The notes: generated from the sequence alone by a model not told the origin. A stretch of 64,000 bases of DNA from Tubulanus polymorphus (GCF_964204645.1 NC_134025.1:12219001-12283000), one strand, 5' to 3'. Shown: positions 1 to 10,619, numbered from the stretch's first letter. Program-made: numbers and translations.

Positions 1-17
1 TATATATATATATATTT
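1..17. repeat. (TA)n microsatellite, cut by window edge
   Basis: The window opens in an alternating T/A dinucleotide run that probably continues to the left. No gene is visible in the ~760 bases that follow. Confidence 0.8.
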
Positions 18-781
18 TCTGAATGTTAAATGGGTTTTTCCCTCGAATGACGATCGTGGGTGTTGCTGTTGTGCATTCCTGAAAGAAAAAAATGATCTGC
101 TTAATGAAAATTTTTCAAAATACATAAAGGTGTCATTCATTTATTACATACGTATTAGGAGAAGAGGTAAGTGCATACTGTTAATGCTTTATTTATATGA
201 AAAAATGGCTGATTTAACGCACATTGGGGGAGGGGGTAAAAAAATCCAAATTTTAATTAGGATTTTTAGGATTCCAGTTGGACAGCCATGGCCAAGATAA
301 AAAAAAACAGTCTAAGACCATCGAAGTTCTTTTGCCAATCTAACTACATAAGATCCTATTTTTATGATTTAGGACAACTTTAGACAAAGTCATTGCAGTG
401 CAACTCGGCCCAGAATCATAAAACATGAAACCAACATTGTTATTATAGAGCACAACCTTCTCTGGATTTTCTTTTAGAAGGTATGGTAACAAATCAATAC
501 TTGCCTTTAATTTCAAAGCTGTAAGAAATAATATTTCAAATAAGAAAAGTTAAAAAACTGCGCTTTCAAAAATCGGTGAAATATCATAACACTTCATGTG
601 ACCCCTGGTTATACTGTTAATGAACACACAGTTTTTAATTTCACCAACTATTAGAAGTTAATTTATCTACCCTAAGTGATCAAAACTTCAGTGAAATTCA
701 GCGTAGATAAATGGAAGGTCACGTGGCATTGAGATTGTAAACTAATTGGTTTCTCACCCGATTTTGAAGCTTCATCGCAAG

Positions 782-1028
782 CTAGCTCCAATTCACTTTC
801 ATATAGCTTCGCAACGCATCTGCAGTTATGGAACCATTTGATTGGCGGCCCTTTATTGTTTTCAACAATTTCTCTCGAATCAGATCCATATCAGGCCTTG
901 ATTTCTCCGCTTCTTGATTGATGTATTTCAAATGTCTCTCTATAGATACATCTTCTTCCAAATCCACTTCAGCCACATTCGATTTTTTCGAGACACGCAT
1001 AGACAGGTCGGTGAAAAAAATTTGGATG
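782..1028 (-). CDS. possible terminal coding exon, unknown protein
   Basis: An open frame of about 82 codons follows a plausible 3' splice site on the minus strand (a pyrimidine-containing stretch ending in ATTCAG, just above 1028) and ends at a stop at 782-784. The peptide is charged and looks helical, with Lys/Glu-rich text such as RPDMDLIREKLLKTIKGRQ, and ends in SYMKVNWS. I do not recognise a family. No partner exon was found upstream, so this may be a last exon or chance. Codon content looks more protein-like than that of neighbouring frames. Confidence 0.3.
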
Positions 1029-1261
1029 TCTGAATATGGACGTTGAGAAATGAATGATAAATGCACTTATGTTTTCACCAAATCCTATTATTCAAAGACA
1101 ATCAATTCAAGTGATTCTTTAGAAAATGGTTGAATATTCTTTTCGGACATTTTGACCTGATGACTGACGTCGATGACTTTATTTAGGCCTTAACCAGTTA
1201 CTTTAGTGACCTATGATTCTGTTCCTGTTCAATTTGATAATGCTCATTCTACATCATTGAT

Positions 1262-1515
1262 TAGGCTGGTCCTTTGGCATTTTGCATCTGGCATTTTTAC
1301 CGAACTAAGTGAATTTTGTTGTGTGATACTAATGCTATTGAGCAATGAGTTGCACATGTTCTAATTTCTGCGCCGCAACGCGACCGTTGCAACCGACCTG
1401 CGTGCTGTTGCGACTGGCAGCAACTAGTCGCACACAGTCGCTGACAACCGCATCGCAACCGACTTGCGCGGCCACTTGTGACGCGACGATCGCGTCGCGT
1501 CGCTAGGCCAACCTA
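1262..1515. mobile_element. probable MITE with GC-rich inner repeats
   Basis: A GC-rich island in AT-rich DNA holds several copies of a GCAACCGAC-like motif in both orientations and short CG-rich palindromes (around 1485-1503). The outer ends, TAGGCTGGTC near 1263 and GGCCAACCTA near 1506, are imperfect inverted repeats. No ORF is present. The element type is inferred from this symmetry only. Confidence 0.35.
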
Positions 1516-3228
1516 TGTCCGGCTTTAAGTAAAAAAACTCTTAAAAGATAATTTGATGATTATTTACAGTTATGCTGTAAATATACCATATAGTTACTGT
1601 AGAGTGCATAGCTACTAAGTTGTAAGATTTACATCATGCATAAGTCACTGATGATGGAGGTCATTAATATCGTTTTTTTCCTAGAGCAGGCAAAGAAATG
1701 CATTACGTTTTATACATGATGGAACTGAAACCATTTTTGTGACTGGTTTGTGGCGGATATCATCGCCGAAATCTACATCAATAACACCCACCAACAAAAC
1801 TGGATCGAATCTAGGATCCCTACTTTAACGCATCAGCCACGACGTAGAGTTTTCCCTTTCTATATCGTATTTCGAAATCAAAATCCTGAGTTAACACGAG
1901 TTAGACCAGTCAAATCGGTCCGTACCTAGTCCGGTCCAAACTTAGACCAGACGAAATTTTGAGCCTTCACATGGCGTTTTTACACGCGTCGATAAAATCG
2001 CTTGTCACAGGGCCCACAAGATATCGCCATGGGTATTCTAAGTTCGATAAAACCTGCTGAATAATTAACTGGACCTGGATGAAGTCTAGCTTCAGATTCC
2101 AAGTAGATCATGCGTTCTTCATGTGACAGTAGCTGAACGGTTTCCTGTCCAGATCACTGGATGCCCGAAATAACAAATCGAAAACACTATTAGCTCCGGT
2201 ATCAAGTTGTGGTTTTTATTCGACAATTTGCAAGTACAACGGAATTCCTTGTTTAAAAATCAATAAGGCAGGCACACACTGAGAGTTTGGTAACTAAATG
2301 ATGGACGAACATCGAAAAGCAATAACGGGAAAAGAAAAGAATAACGGAAAGAAAAGAAAGGGGGAGAGAAAAGACCTTGAAATATAATTAGAAATACAAT
2401 TAACTTATCACTGGTAAAACTGGTGGAGGCAACGTTCCAAAAACCCCAAAATTTGTGTAACTAACTGGCTGCACCGTTGAATACAAATACTTAATGTTAA
2501 TTGATATTTCCCCTAGTTAAAATAAGTGAAACCCAAGTATTAAGTTTAAACTCACCAGAAAGAGATTGATATAAAAGCTCCTAGGGAAAAATGGGAGGGG
2601 AAGAGACTTCCCACACACGTCTGCTCCAAGAAAGTTCTAAAAACTGTGTGTCAAATAAAACATCTACATGTAGGCCAAATAAAACTATATATCCCAGCAG
2701 GGGATATTCCAAATTACTAAAATCCTGCACCTCCACAAGTCTTACCAGGGACCATCGATCCAAGTCATGTCATTACCAACAATGCGGCGCATCGACCTCT
2801 GCTCATGCGCGCAACAATAGGCCGCGCTCGAGTCGACGGCTGACTGAGTTTCTATAGACCAACGAACTTCAAATCGCTGTGCTAGATTCCTGTTTGTTCC
2901 TTTTGATAAACGGTTTTCGACATCATTTACCAGACACCTTCAGTTATATGCTGCAAAAATATCATTAAGTTGCCAGAATATTTAATCCCTTCACTTTTTG
3001 AAAACAATTTTTAATTTGGATCTTGTTCAAAAGTGCCTATTGCGTAACGCGCAAGCGTGGTCGGGTTGTTTTCACGAGATGCAAGGCTAAATTAGAAAAT
3101 CAATACAGAAATAAAGTTTTCGACGAGTACAAGTATATGAAAAATCCTACTCTGTGGTACTAAACACAAGCAGGTGCCTTTAAAAAAGTTCCCTTCACTT
3201 TTACCCTGAAAAATTTAGAAAAAAATCA
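1516..3228. other. intergenic stretch without recognised gene
   Basis: About 1.7 kb with only short, unconvincing open frames on either strand. I see no repeat structure or protein similarity that I can support. Confidence 0.5.
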
Positions 3229-3298
3229 GAGCGCGATGCGGACGCGAACTACTAACCTCCCGCTTTGAAACCAATCGCTCTACCCACTGTGCCATTAC
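3229..3298 (-). repeat. tRNA-like sequence, probable SINE head or tRNA pseudogene
   Basis: Read on the minus strand, the segment has an A-box-like TGGCACAGTGGGTAGAGCG followed about 35 bases later by a B-box-like AGTTCGCGTCC. These are the spacing and order of a type 2 RNA polymerase III promoter inside a tRNA. The T-arm and acceptor pairing look too degenerate for a working tRNA, so a tRNA-derived SINE is more likely. Confidence 0.45.
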
Positions 3299-4083
3299 GT
3301 GTGCTTGTCTTCTGACCCAAATTTATTATCACTTTTGTTTGTATTTCTAAATCTTGTTCCAGGTTATTGCATAATACCAGCTCTCTGGCTACCTTGGCTC
3401 GGGGCGAAGCCAAAACAAAACAGCGGGCGGGATCCCGGGTATCATGGATGTGTAAACTGCGGTTTACTCCGCTCGATTATTGAAATATTTTTTTTAGTGA
3501 CAAACAATTTAAGGATCGTACCAACTCGGCGGATATCACCGTCGACACATTTTTACATTCCCGGGCAAAAGATCCAACTTGAGGGAGTCTACTGTACGTC
3601 CATAACAATTAAGAACAATCTTTGAAGCTACTATGGGTGGGACATGCGGTGCCTTGATTGATAATCCTTGATAAGTATCCTTGATTGAATTTTTAAAGAT
3701 CCTGAATGAAGACGACAGCAGCTTTCAGCCGTGAGAACCAATTTTTCAGCGAAAAGAAAACGAGAAAAAGATCCCTTTCTGCGGACAACTGTATAAAAAA
3801 CTGAGATCTATTAAAAGATTTTTCAATCTATTCTTTATTACGAAAATCAATGCTGTAATAACATATATAAAAAAAGACTAACAAAAACAAATTCGGAACA
3901 CATTTACATTGCACATTTCAAAGTACTTAGGACGGTATGAAGTGTAAATACACCAATAACACCACATAGGCATTGGATAATAGGTGCTTTATATATATCA
4001 ACAGTGATACCCTTTTTAGGAAACAGGCTCCAATATATATATGTAGATAATTCACTGGGAATATCACCAACAAAAACTACATC
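3299..4083. other. intergenic / 3' flank of the transposase-like gene
   Basis: There is no credible gene. A minus-strand AATAAA at about 3833-3838 could serve as poly(A) signal for the transposase-like ORF at 4208-6727. Positions 3997-4034 are a reverse-complement copy of part of that ORF (see the inverted repeat entry). Confidence 0.4.
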
Positions 4084-4366
4084 AGGCTCCGGTTTTATAG
4101 ACTGATATTAGCTTTAACCCAGGGGTTAACTCAATTGAAAACGAACTTTAGTTAGCCCCTGGGTTAAAGTTAATTAAAACAAGTTTATAAAACTGGCCCC
4201 CCGAGGTCTACTGACCAGCCAATTCTCTCCGCATCAATAAAATACTTTTGAGCCTGTCATAGTTTCTAGCATTTGTTTTGAAACCTAGTTTCTGAAGCTC
4301 CGACTTAACACCCTCTACAGTTGAAGGAATTGGAGCCTGTTTCCTAAAAAGGGTATCACTGTTGAT
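3997..4366. repeat. 38-bp perfect inverted repeat across the 3' end of the transposase-like ORF
   Basis: Positions 3997-4034 are the exact reverse complement of 4329-4366. The right arm lies inside the transposase-like ORF near its C-terminus; the left arm lies ~175 bp beyond its stop codon. All 38 bases match, so the duplication is recent or constrained. The loop of ~294 bp holds the stop codon and a palindromic MITE. Confidence 0.85.
4084..4201. mobile_element. short palindromic MITE
   Basis: The ends read GGCTCCGGTTTTATAGACT on the left and AGTTTATAAAACTGGCCCC on the right, an imperfect inverted repeat. The inner arms pair better: 20 bases around 4115 (CTTTAACCCAGGGGTTAACT) are complementary to the segment around 4151 with one mismatch. 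Nearly the whole 118 bp folds into one hairpin, and it carries no ORF. Confidence 0.6.
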
Positions 4367-6727
4367 TTCATCCAAAATTTTGCGTTTTTTATTTTGAGCT
4401 CTGCTTTTTTTTTCCTCGTCCCAAAGTTTCGTATTTTCTTTAGAATATTTTCTCTTTTTTCTCTGGTGACCTTCCTTATTTAAATACTCGATACGCTTCA
4501 ATACTGTAAGAGCATCTTTTGGTCCATCACTACGGTTTGATTTTGACATATTAATTGACTTAACTACGTCATTTAATTTCTCAATACTTTGACCACTGTA
4601 TCTACTAATGGGCCCGTGCTCTTTTATCAAAAACGGAACGTGGTACAAGAGTACATGCATATAGGGCGTCACATTGGCCTTTTTATACCCTTTGCGTTTA
4701 CTGCCTAACGACAGAAATAAATTCACAAATGATTTAGCTTTTTCAAAACAAGACAGATGATTGTGGATATCAGTGCCACCGGTACTAGTTATATACGAAT
4801 GCAGAGAAATAAAATCAGCCCACAATTTAAGGACATCAGTCATTGTATCTTCATGCATGATTTTAGAAGTTGATAGTTTGTCTGGAAGTTGATTAAACAA
4901 TTTCTTAAATTCCGACCCTTGCAAAGAGCTCCATTCTAATTTTCCAGTTCCTTTCAATGTGACTGGATCACGGACCTCCCATATATGGAACACTACACCA
5001 CATTCTTGAATCAATCTTACAAGTCCATGCAAATTTTGACCAATGACTGATGCACTTAAATCGCGGGCAAATGATGCTTCATCGTCTACATCTTTGATAT
5101 CGAAGATTAGATTTCTCAGGAGAACATCTCCAACCCTGAGAAGTAAATGCAGTTCATCAACTACTAGATTTTTCATATCCACTGAAAACAAAGGTAATCT
5201 CTCCACACAAAATTGTGATCTCAAGGCGTCATCGCATAAGTTTTCATGCGTTCTTGCGATATAATCATTGTGGTAGAAGTCCCATGCTTTTGAAGTATCA
5301 TATCGATCATCTTGTGATACCTTACACCACGGACATGAATATTTTGCCGTAGAACCTTTTAATCCTAGAAACATTTGAATAAATTTCAAGTCGCCACCTA
5401 AAAGTATATTAATCTCATAAGTTTTCCCATCAATATCTATCTGTTTTGATGATATTAAATCATTAATTTCATCTATGAGGGGTTTCAAACCAGTTTTGAA
5501 ATTTTCATACGACTCAGAACCTTTTAATATGCCAAGTGCTATGGGCTTGTCAGGTAGTCCTGCATTTAGGAAATTAAACGCCACCGTAATAAAATTACTT
5601 GTCTTTGTCATACGTGCGCCATCGCCACTAATGCGAATTTCAATCTTTTTACTCGAATCCAAATTTTCTTTTTCAATTTTGCTGCAAATGGCCTCTTTCA
5701 AGCTAACATATGCACCAGGAATGCCCCCTTCAGCCCTATATATCGAGAAAATTTTGTTGAGAGATTCGCGGCATTGTACGATTAAACTGTTAGATGGTAA
5801 ACTCCCAGAGTTAAGCATAGATATTTCATGATACGCAGCATCACTGACACATAAACTATCTAAGACGTACAATAAATCCTGAATTCTGCTTTTATCCATA
5901 TCTGATAATTTATCAAATGATTTCTTGCTACTACTTTCTTCATCAAAATCTAATCTAAACTTCTGATTCTGATCACAAGAATCTCTAAAAGTTAAAGTTT
6001 CAGGAATCAAACCAAACGATTCTGCAAACCAAAGGGCCCGCTCAGCTTCATCCTTGAGGATTTTCAACTTCCTGTTGACTTGACTCTTCGACAAATCTTT
6101 AAACGCTTTACCACTATTGGTAATGCTAGGTTTTTGATACATAGTTTGAATGTAGTTTTTCAAATTTCTGTCAAGTTTGTCAATAGTTTCACATTTTTTT
6201 TCTAGTGTGTTTTCAAGATATTGATTTTTCTGCAGCACACCCTGTAATTTTGAGGAAAGTGATGACAACTTTTCCACAAGGTTCTGATTCTCTGAAACTA
6301 TATTTGACAGATATTCACTAATATGTGCTACGTTTAAGACTTCATCACTATGAATTGCAAGAGAATGAACTATACCTTGAAATTTTTGAAATTTCTTTCC
6401 ACCTTTATACAACTTATCTTTCCTAAACTTCAAGCATACACTGCTGCACAGATCGTGCAATCTATTCTCAACACGAAATGCATAATCAGAAATTTTGGCA
6501 TATTTCAAGCCAATGTTAACCATAGAAATATAACTTAAATTTTCATGAGATCTTTTTAACCCATTTAGTTCACGTAAAAATGCATTGCTTAACTTCAATA
6601 TAAACGCGATAGGTGTACTATTTATACACCGCTTTGTATCGACATATCCAACAGTTGATAACTGAATCTCTAATGCCTGGTGAAATTTAATTTCACAGTA
6701 ACTACCACGAACTAAATTGTCAGACAT
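4208..6727 (-). CDS. DDE transposase-like protein with RAG1-type catalytic and zinc-ligand spacing
   Basis: An uninterrupted 839-codon ORF starts at the ATG at 6727 (MSDNLV); the frame is open about 125 bp further upstream but has no other ATG. It is probably a cut-and-paste transposase or a domesticated one, acting on DNA in the nucleus. Seen: a helical, coiled-coil-like stretch at about residues 145-200; Asp369 in ISGDGARM; Asp446 in LGGDLKF; Cys465 and Cys468 in CPWCK; His691 and His696 in MHVLLYHV; Glu716 in QSIEKLND; and a Lys/Arg-rich tail. The distances Asp446 to Cys465 (+19), Cys to Cys (+3), His to His (+5) and His to Glu (+20) equal those between D708, C727, C730, H937, H942 and E962 of mouse RAG1. 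The first Asp to second Asp gap is shorter (77 versus 108). Many eukaryotic transposase superfamilies share a CxxC/HxH insert, so membership in the RAG/Transib group is inference. No flanking terminal inverted repeats or target duplication were found. Confidence 0.8.
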   Translation of the reverse strand: MSDNLVRGSYCEIKFHQALEIQLSTVGYVDTKRCINSTPIAFILKLSNAFLRELNGLKRSHENLSYISMVNIGLKYAKISDYAFRVENRLHDLCSSVCLKFRKDKLYKGGKKFQKFQGIVHSLAIHSDEVLNVAHISEYLSNIVSENQNLVEKLSSLSSKLQGVLQKNQYLENTLEKKCETIDKLDRNLKNYIQTMYQKPSITNSGKAFKDLSKSQVNRKLKILKDEAERALWFAESFGLIPETLTFRDSCDQNQKFRLDFDEESSSKKSFDKLSDMDKSRIQDLLYVLDSLCVSDAAYHEISMLNSGSLPSNSLIVQCRESLNKIFSIYRAEGGIPGAYVSLKEAICSKIEKENLDSSKKIEIRISGDGARMTKTSNFITVAFNFLNAGLPDKPIALGILKGSESYENFKTGLKPLIDEINDLISSKQIDIDGKTYEINILLGGDLKFIQMFLGLKGSTAKYSCPWCKVSQDDRYDTSKAWDFYHNDYIARTHENLCDDALRSQFCVERLPLFSVDMKNLVVDELHLLLRVGDVLLRNLIFDIKDVDDEASFARDLSASVIGQNLHGLVRLIQECGVVFHIWEVRDPVTLKGTGKLEWSSLQGSEFKKLFNQLPDKLSTSKIMHEDTMTDVLKLWADFISLHSYITSTGGTDIHNHLSCFEKAKSFVNLFLSLGSKRKGYKKANVTPYMHVLLYHVPFLIKEHGPISRYSGQSIEKLNDVVKSINMSKSNRSDGPKDALTVLKRIEYLNKEGHQRKKRKYSKENTKLWDEEKKSRAQNKKRKILDEINSDTLFRKQAPIPSTVEGVKSELQKLGFKTNARNYDRLKSILLMRRELAGQ

Positions 6728-6728
6728 C

Positions 6729-6975
6729 TTTAACCCTTTCAGTGCAGAATAAGTAATACCTGAAAGTACTGGAGATAATTTAAAACTTTTCAAAAATTCA
6801 ACACTAATGGGTAGAGTGTCTACACCGCGACGCAGTGTATCGTTAGTTACTGATATTCACTATGTTTGCTGCAGTCATTTATTAGATATAAATTACGTCG
6901 GGCTGCGGTGTACTCGCTAAGTCTTTCAGCAATTTATACACCGAACTGCAGTATAGATGCACTGAAAGGGTTAAA
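6729..6975. mobile_element. 247-bp hairpin element at the 5' edge of the transposase-like ORF
   Basis: Positions 6729-6746 (TTTAACCCTTTCAGTGCA) are perfectly repeated in inverse orientation at 6958-6975. A second inner inverted pair, TACACCGC near 6820 and GCGGTGTA near 6905, makes a nested hairpin. The left arm ends one base before the ATG of the transposase-like gene, so the element may supply its leader or promoter. No target duplication is obvious. Confidence 0.6.
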
Positions 6976-7096
6976 ATAATTATTTCCTATGGGCAGCTAG
7001 TTCTTTAAAGACTTAAAAATAAAAACTAACGGAATGTCTAAAAAGAAAAAGACAGCTAAAACAGTCAAAGTACAGTATTATTGTAAAAACAGTCAT

Positions 7097-8399
7097 TCAA
7101 AGAGTTAATTTGTCACATGCACGGGACACAGCAGTGAATACGATGACTTCTTTAGGTTGCTGCTTTCCACGTTTCAATTCTCCATCTTGGACATAATATA
7201 TTGGACGAGTGAAGCTAAGCCTTGGACGTATCTTCACTGGAAATGTTAGTTTTACTCCCTGCCCGTGTTTGTCCAAAACATAATACCAATTGACATCCAA
7301 CGATAAATTCTCGAAATCAGCCAATTCGAGACTAATAAATCCTTTTTCGCATGGGTTACCTTTACGATAAAACACCGAACGATAAACATCCAGAGGAAAT
7401 GGAATTGTGATGGTCAAGTTGCCCTCCAATAATTTTGAGCGTATATGCGACATGAAGACATCTGCTACCTCTAATATTTTCGATTGGTCCACAGCAGGAT
7501 TCTTAAAATTGTCAAGAATTTCTTTTGGTATGTGGTGCTTTGGTTCCCATGTACTTTCGTGAAGATTGTAGTGTTGCCAATGGACGAGATACTGAAAATT
7601 AAAGATTTTTCAAAGCATGAATTAAAAAAAAAACAAGAAACTAATAGGCTATCGCTCTTTGTCAAAAGAGGGGTTGAATAGAGTCGTTCAAGACTGTCAC
7701 ATTGTCAATTACCCTTCTTGTCAAAATGGTATGCATGGTCATTGTAAACAGTATTTAAAATGAGTAGGCCTAGGTACCGACTTGACCTGACTCTTAGTCT
7801 TGACACATGGCTTTTAGGACATCTAGATTTAGGCCCGTGACGACCTTACCGACCTATTACATTGTCAATGTACAAAATCTCAAAATCATTTTCTGCCGAC
7901 ATTTTGAGACAGTCGGCAACGCAAAATTTAACATTTTTTCTGAAGCTGGTTCACACTCTGTCAGAATGCCTACTCGACCCGGTAAAAAGTAGCCTAAGCC
8001 TACCTACCCTAGTGTAGTATGGATAGAGGCTGACCGGTATTGTTTTCGTAGGAATGATATATAATAGCTTTTAGAGGGATAGCCTAATTAGGATAGTGGT
8101 GCGATACACGTACATTTTTAGGCTCCTAGGGCAGGCTGTTGTTGTTTAGTTAGGTTGATTTATGAATTTTGTCTAACGAAACTTACTTCCTCGGTTGATT
8201 CCTTGTATGTTATCAGGCGCTTGATTATATACCACCCCTCTAGAATATCCCTGTGCTTTCTTTGTGGTTCTCGTTGATATCTAACAGCTTCTCCATTAGC
8301 TAAGCGTTTAAAGTCGATCTTCTTGTTACGTAAATTGTACGGAGACTGATCGGTCTGATCGCTCGACGCGAGTAACCGGGGTAACCGGGGCGCAGCCAT
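7097..8399 (-). CDS. chromodomain protein, two exons, 235 aa
   Basis: Exon 1 is 8399-8187 and starts at an ATG in good context (AAAG before ATGG). Its donor is GTAAGT at 8186-8181. Exon 2 is 7591-7097, with acceptor TTTTCAG just above 7591. The join is in phase 0 and gives 71 + 164 codons. Residues ~55-101 form a chromodomain: GWYIIKRL, then across the join YLVHWQHYNLHESTWEP and a closing helix KEILDNFKN. Likely methyl-lysine cage residues Tyr57, Trp76 and Tyr79 are present, by comparison with HP1. The N-terminus is basic (SPYNLRNKKIDFKRL). The ~135-residue C-terminal part is rich in beta-strand-like text and is not recognised. The gene lies 370 bp upstream of, and on the same strand as, the transposase-like ORF, so it could be its transposon-borne partner or an unrelated neighbour. 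Confidence 0.75.
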
Positions 8400-8526
8400 C
8401 TTTGAACAGCGCGCTCGTAGCGGTGACTGGGAAAATCAATATGCGCCGTATTGTTGGTAATGAAGCAAAATGCTCCAGTAACCCAGGATGAGCAGTAACC
8501 TGGACATCTCTGCTAAAAATCAGCAA

Positions 8527-9440
8527 TTTAACTACTGAATTCTAAGAAATTCAATTTACACCGGCCTAGTTAGAAATAAACAAAATACTACATACTGTGC
8601 CCATGCCACATTCATTTGACCAATTCATTCCTGTCAGGTTTCGACATTTTTGCGAATGCGATTTTATTCTATCATGCTGAAACTCAAAAGCGACGTTTAA
8701 ACACGATTCAAAATATGGTAAAACGGATGATGATACACGAATATTTACAATGAATACGAATAGGAATATTTATTTCACTCCTAACATTCCCATGGTATAT
8801 GGAGGATGTAATGGAGCCAAGGATCAGGGGGAACCAATCCTTAGATAGCTTCCTTTTACTAATTAGTTTCTAATATAAAAAAACAACAGCTATGACAGTG
8901 ACGCAGTGAATTAAAATACTACTAAAGGCTATTTATTTACATATGAATAATATAAACACGTCGGATCTTCGGATCTACTCTATTGGATGACGCATCCATA
9001 CGTGCCACATAGAACGACGATTGCGTACTCACACAGGAACCTTTCTTTACGAAATCGGATCACTCGCGGGCTTCCTTGGAGCACTGACACCAATGACCAT
9101 GAAAAACAAAAACTTCGAATCCGGATTGAGACTCACACATCTAGGCGCGGCGACGATACATTTTACTCACAATAGAATCTCGACTACTACCTGCTACAAG
9201 TTACAAAACATGGCTACTATACTAAAACAAAAGATGGATTGCTCCTACCAAATCTAAGTGCCATCGGCAACGTAATAATACGTAATAGTAAAAAATTAGG
9301 GTGACTCCTAATAATGCCTATGAGTGATAAGTATAATATATAAGTGCTAGACAGAACAGAGGAAAAAACAGTATTTACAATTATTTACATAAACAGTAGT
9401 AAAAGCATTCCAGAGTTGATGTTTCACAGAATTCTGCAAA
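8527..9440. other. anonymous stretch, no gene recognised
   Basis: This lies upstream of the chromodomain gene. Short open frames on the plus strand (around 8987-9257) have no recognisable features. It may contain the gene's promoter; I see no defined site. Confidence 0.4.
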
Positions 9441-10005
9441 TATTTCCATGAATTCTGAAAATTTGAGGACGCTATTTATTGTCTTGCAATTGCTGTTGGT
9501 CCAACCGATTGAATGGACTTTTTTCACAACTGATAGAATGAATATGTATTGCTTTAGTTACGTTTGTGATTTATCGAATTCCAATCATCTATTGTTCAGC
9601 GTTCCACCTTTACCAGAAATCGCTACAATTTTATCCTTCACTTTTTTACACCAGTTATGTAATAAATGTCATTTTATGTTTTTGATTAAATGCTGGTAGC
9701 ACAATATTTGACTTGATGCGGGGAATGTCTCTTTTACTACCTTGAGCAATGCTTTCGATTCATCTGTTCCGAAAGTCAGGGCCTCAATGTATGCCTATTC
9801 TGTCTTTACTTTTTCCGGAGTTATAACAATTAAGATCAGTGTGCGAGATTAATTTCATGTGATATGAACCTTTGTCTACTTTTACTAAGCACCTAGCTCC
9901 CAAAAAATTAAGATCAACTAACTCCGGCAATGGATTAAGGAGCACCTTTAGACCAAACTGTTCTTGAACGCTCGTGTATTCTCGGTTTATTTGGCGACTT
10001 GGCAA
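9440..10005 (-). pseudogene. MULE-like transposase fragment, broken
   Basis: Minus-strand translation, with stops and frameshifts, gives EALTFGTDESKALLKVVKET followed by LCYQHLIKNI, and later GWTNSNCKTINSVLK. This order (second catalytic region with a Cys-x2-His type 'LC.qHl..N' motif, then 'WTNnnCEs.N..LK') is typical of MULE-type transposases of animals. An upstream open piece of 73 codons (to 10005) reads FLGARCLVKVDKGSYHMKL and may be its N-terminal part. Stop codons make it non-functional. Confidence 0.5.
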
Positions 10006-10009
10006 TCGT

Positions 10010-10480
10010 CCGGGCTGTAGCCGTATATCTCACTTTCATTAGCCAACTCGACTTCCCACAGCTTTTTCAACATGCTATTCAAATCAGCGCTGTCAGTGAC
10101 TGTGAAATGTAGAAATGCATGCTTACTAACGACGGATCATTTCTTACCAGAACGCCCTACACATGTCCAACCGAGTGTGGCGAACGATCGGGTCACGGTC
10201 GTTATTGAAGGGTTCTTCAATTGAACGGTGTAGTTCTGCATGATGAAGTCCAATAAGCAAGCTGATTTTTGCATTCATCGGTACAGGTGGAAATGCTATG
10301 TCTTTCATATGTGGAAAAGGATTCTTAGCCGCATGATAGAGATATGTTTCAGAGTACCAATTTCCTTGCTGTAACGGTCATTTAAACTAGCGAAGGTGAA
10401 TTGAGTGGAAGGTATGGCAGGCAGACCCAACCATATTCATGTTTCATTCCGACAATTCTCTGTTCAGACGAGCGCTGTTG
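10010..10480 (-). pseudogene. BEL/Pao retrotransposon pol fragment, broken
   Basis: Minus-strand frames show MKDIAFPPVPMNAKISLLIG, continuing as LHHAELHRSIEEPF, then after a one-base frameshift TLGWTCVGRSG, and further on TVTDSADLNSMLKKLWEVEL. These match in order the protease-to-reverse-transcriptase linker of BEL/Pao elements ('LIGlD..eL', 'PLGWtCiG', 'L.rfWEle'). Only this part of pol remains; no LTRs were found. Confidence 0.65.
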
Positions 10481-10619
10481 CTATCTCTTCCGAAATATAA
10501 TGTCGGTGCTATAGTCATCTAAGACGATAGTCGTCTAAGATGGCGACTATTTTCATATGATTATTCCCATTAGCAACAATAACTGGTATCGTACGGAGGA
10601 ATATGTTCTATATCGTATG

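Noticed and set aside
3281-3298. CACTGTG heptamer resembling an RSS or Transib end near the transposase
   Set aside because: It lies in the A-box of the tRNA-like fragment, and no nonamer, partner end or target duplication was found.
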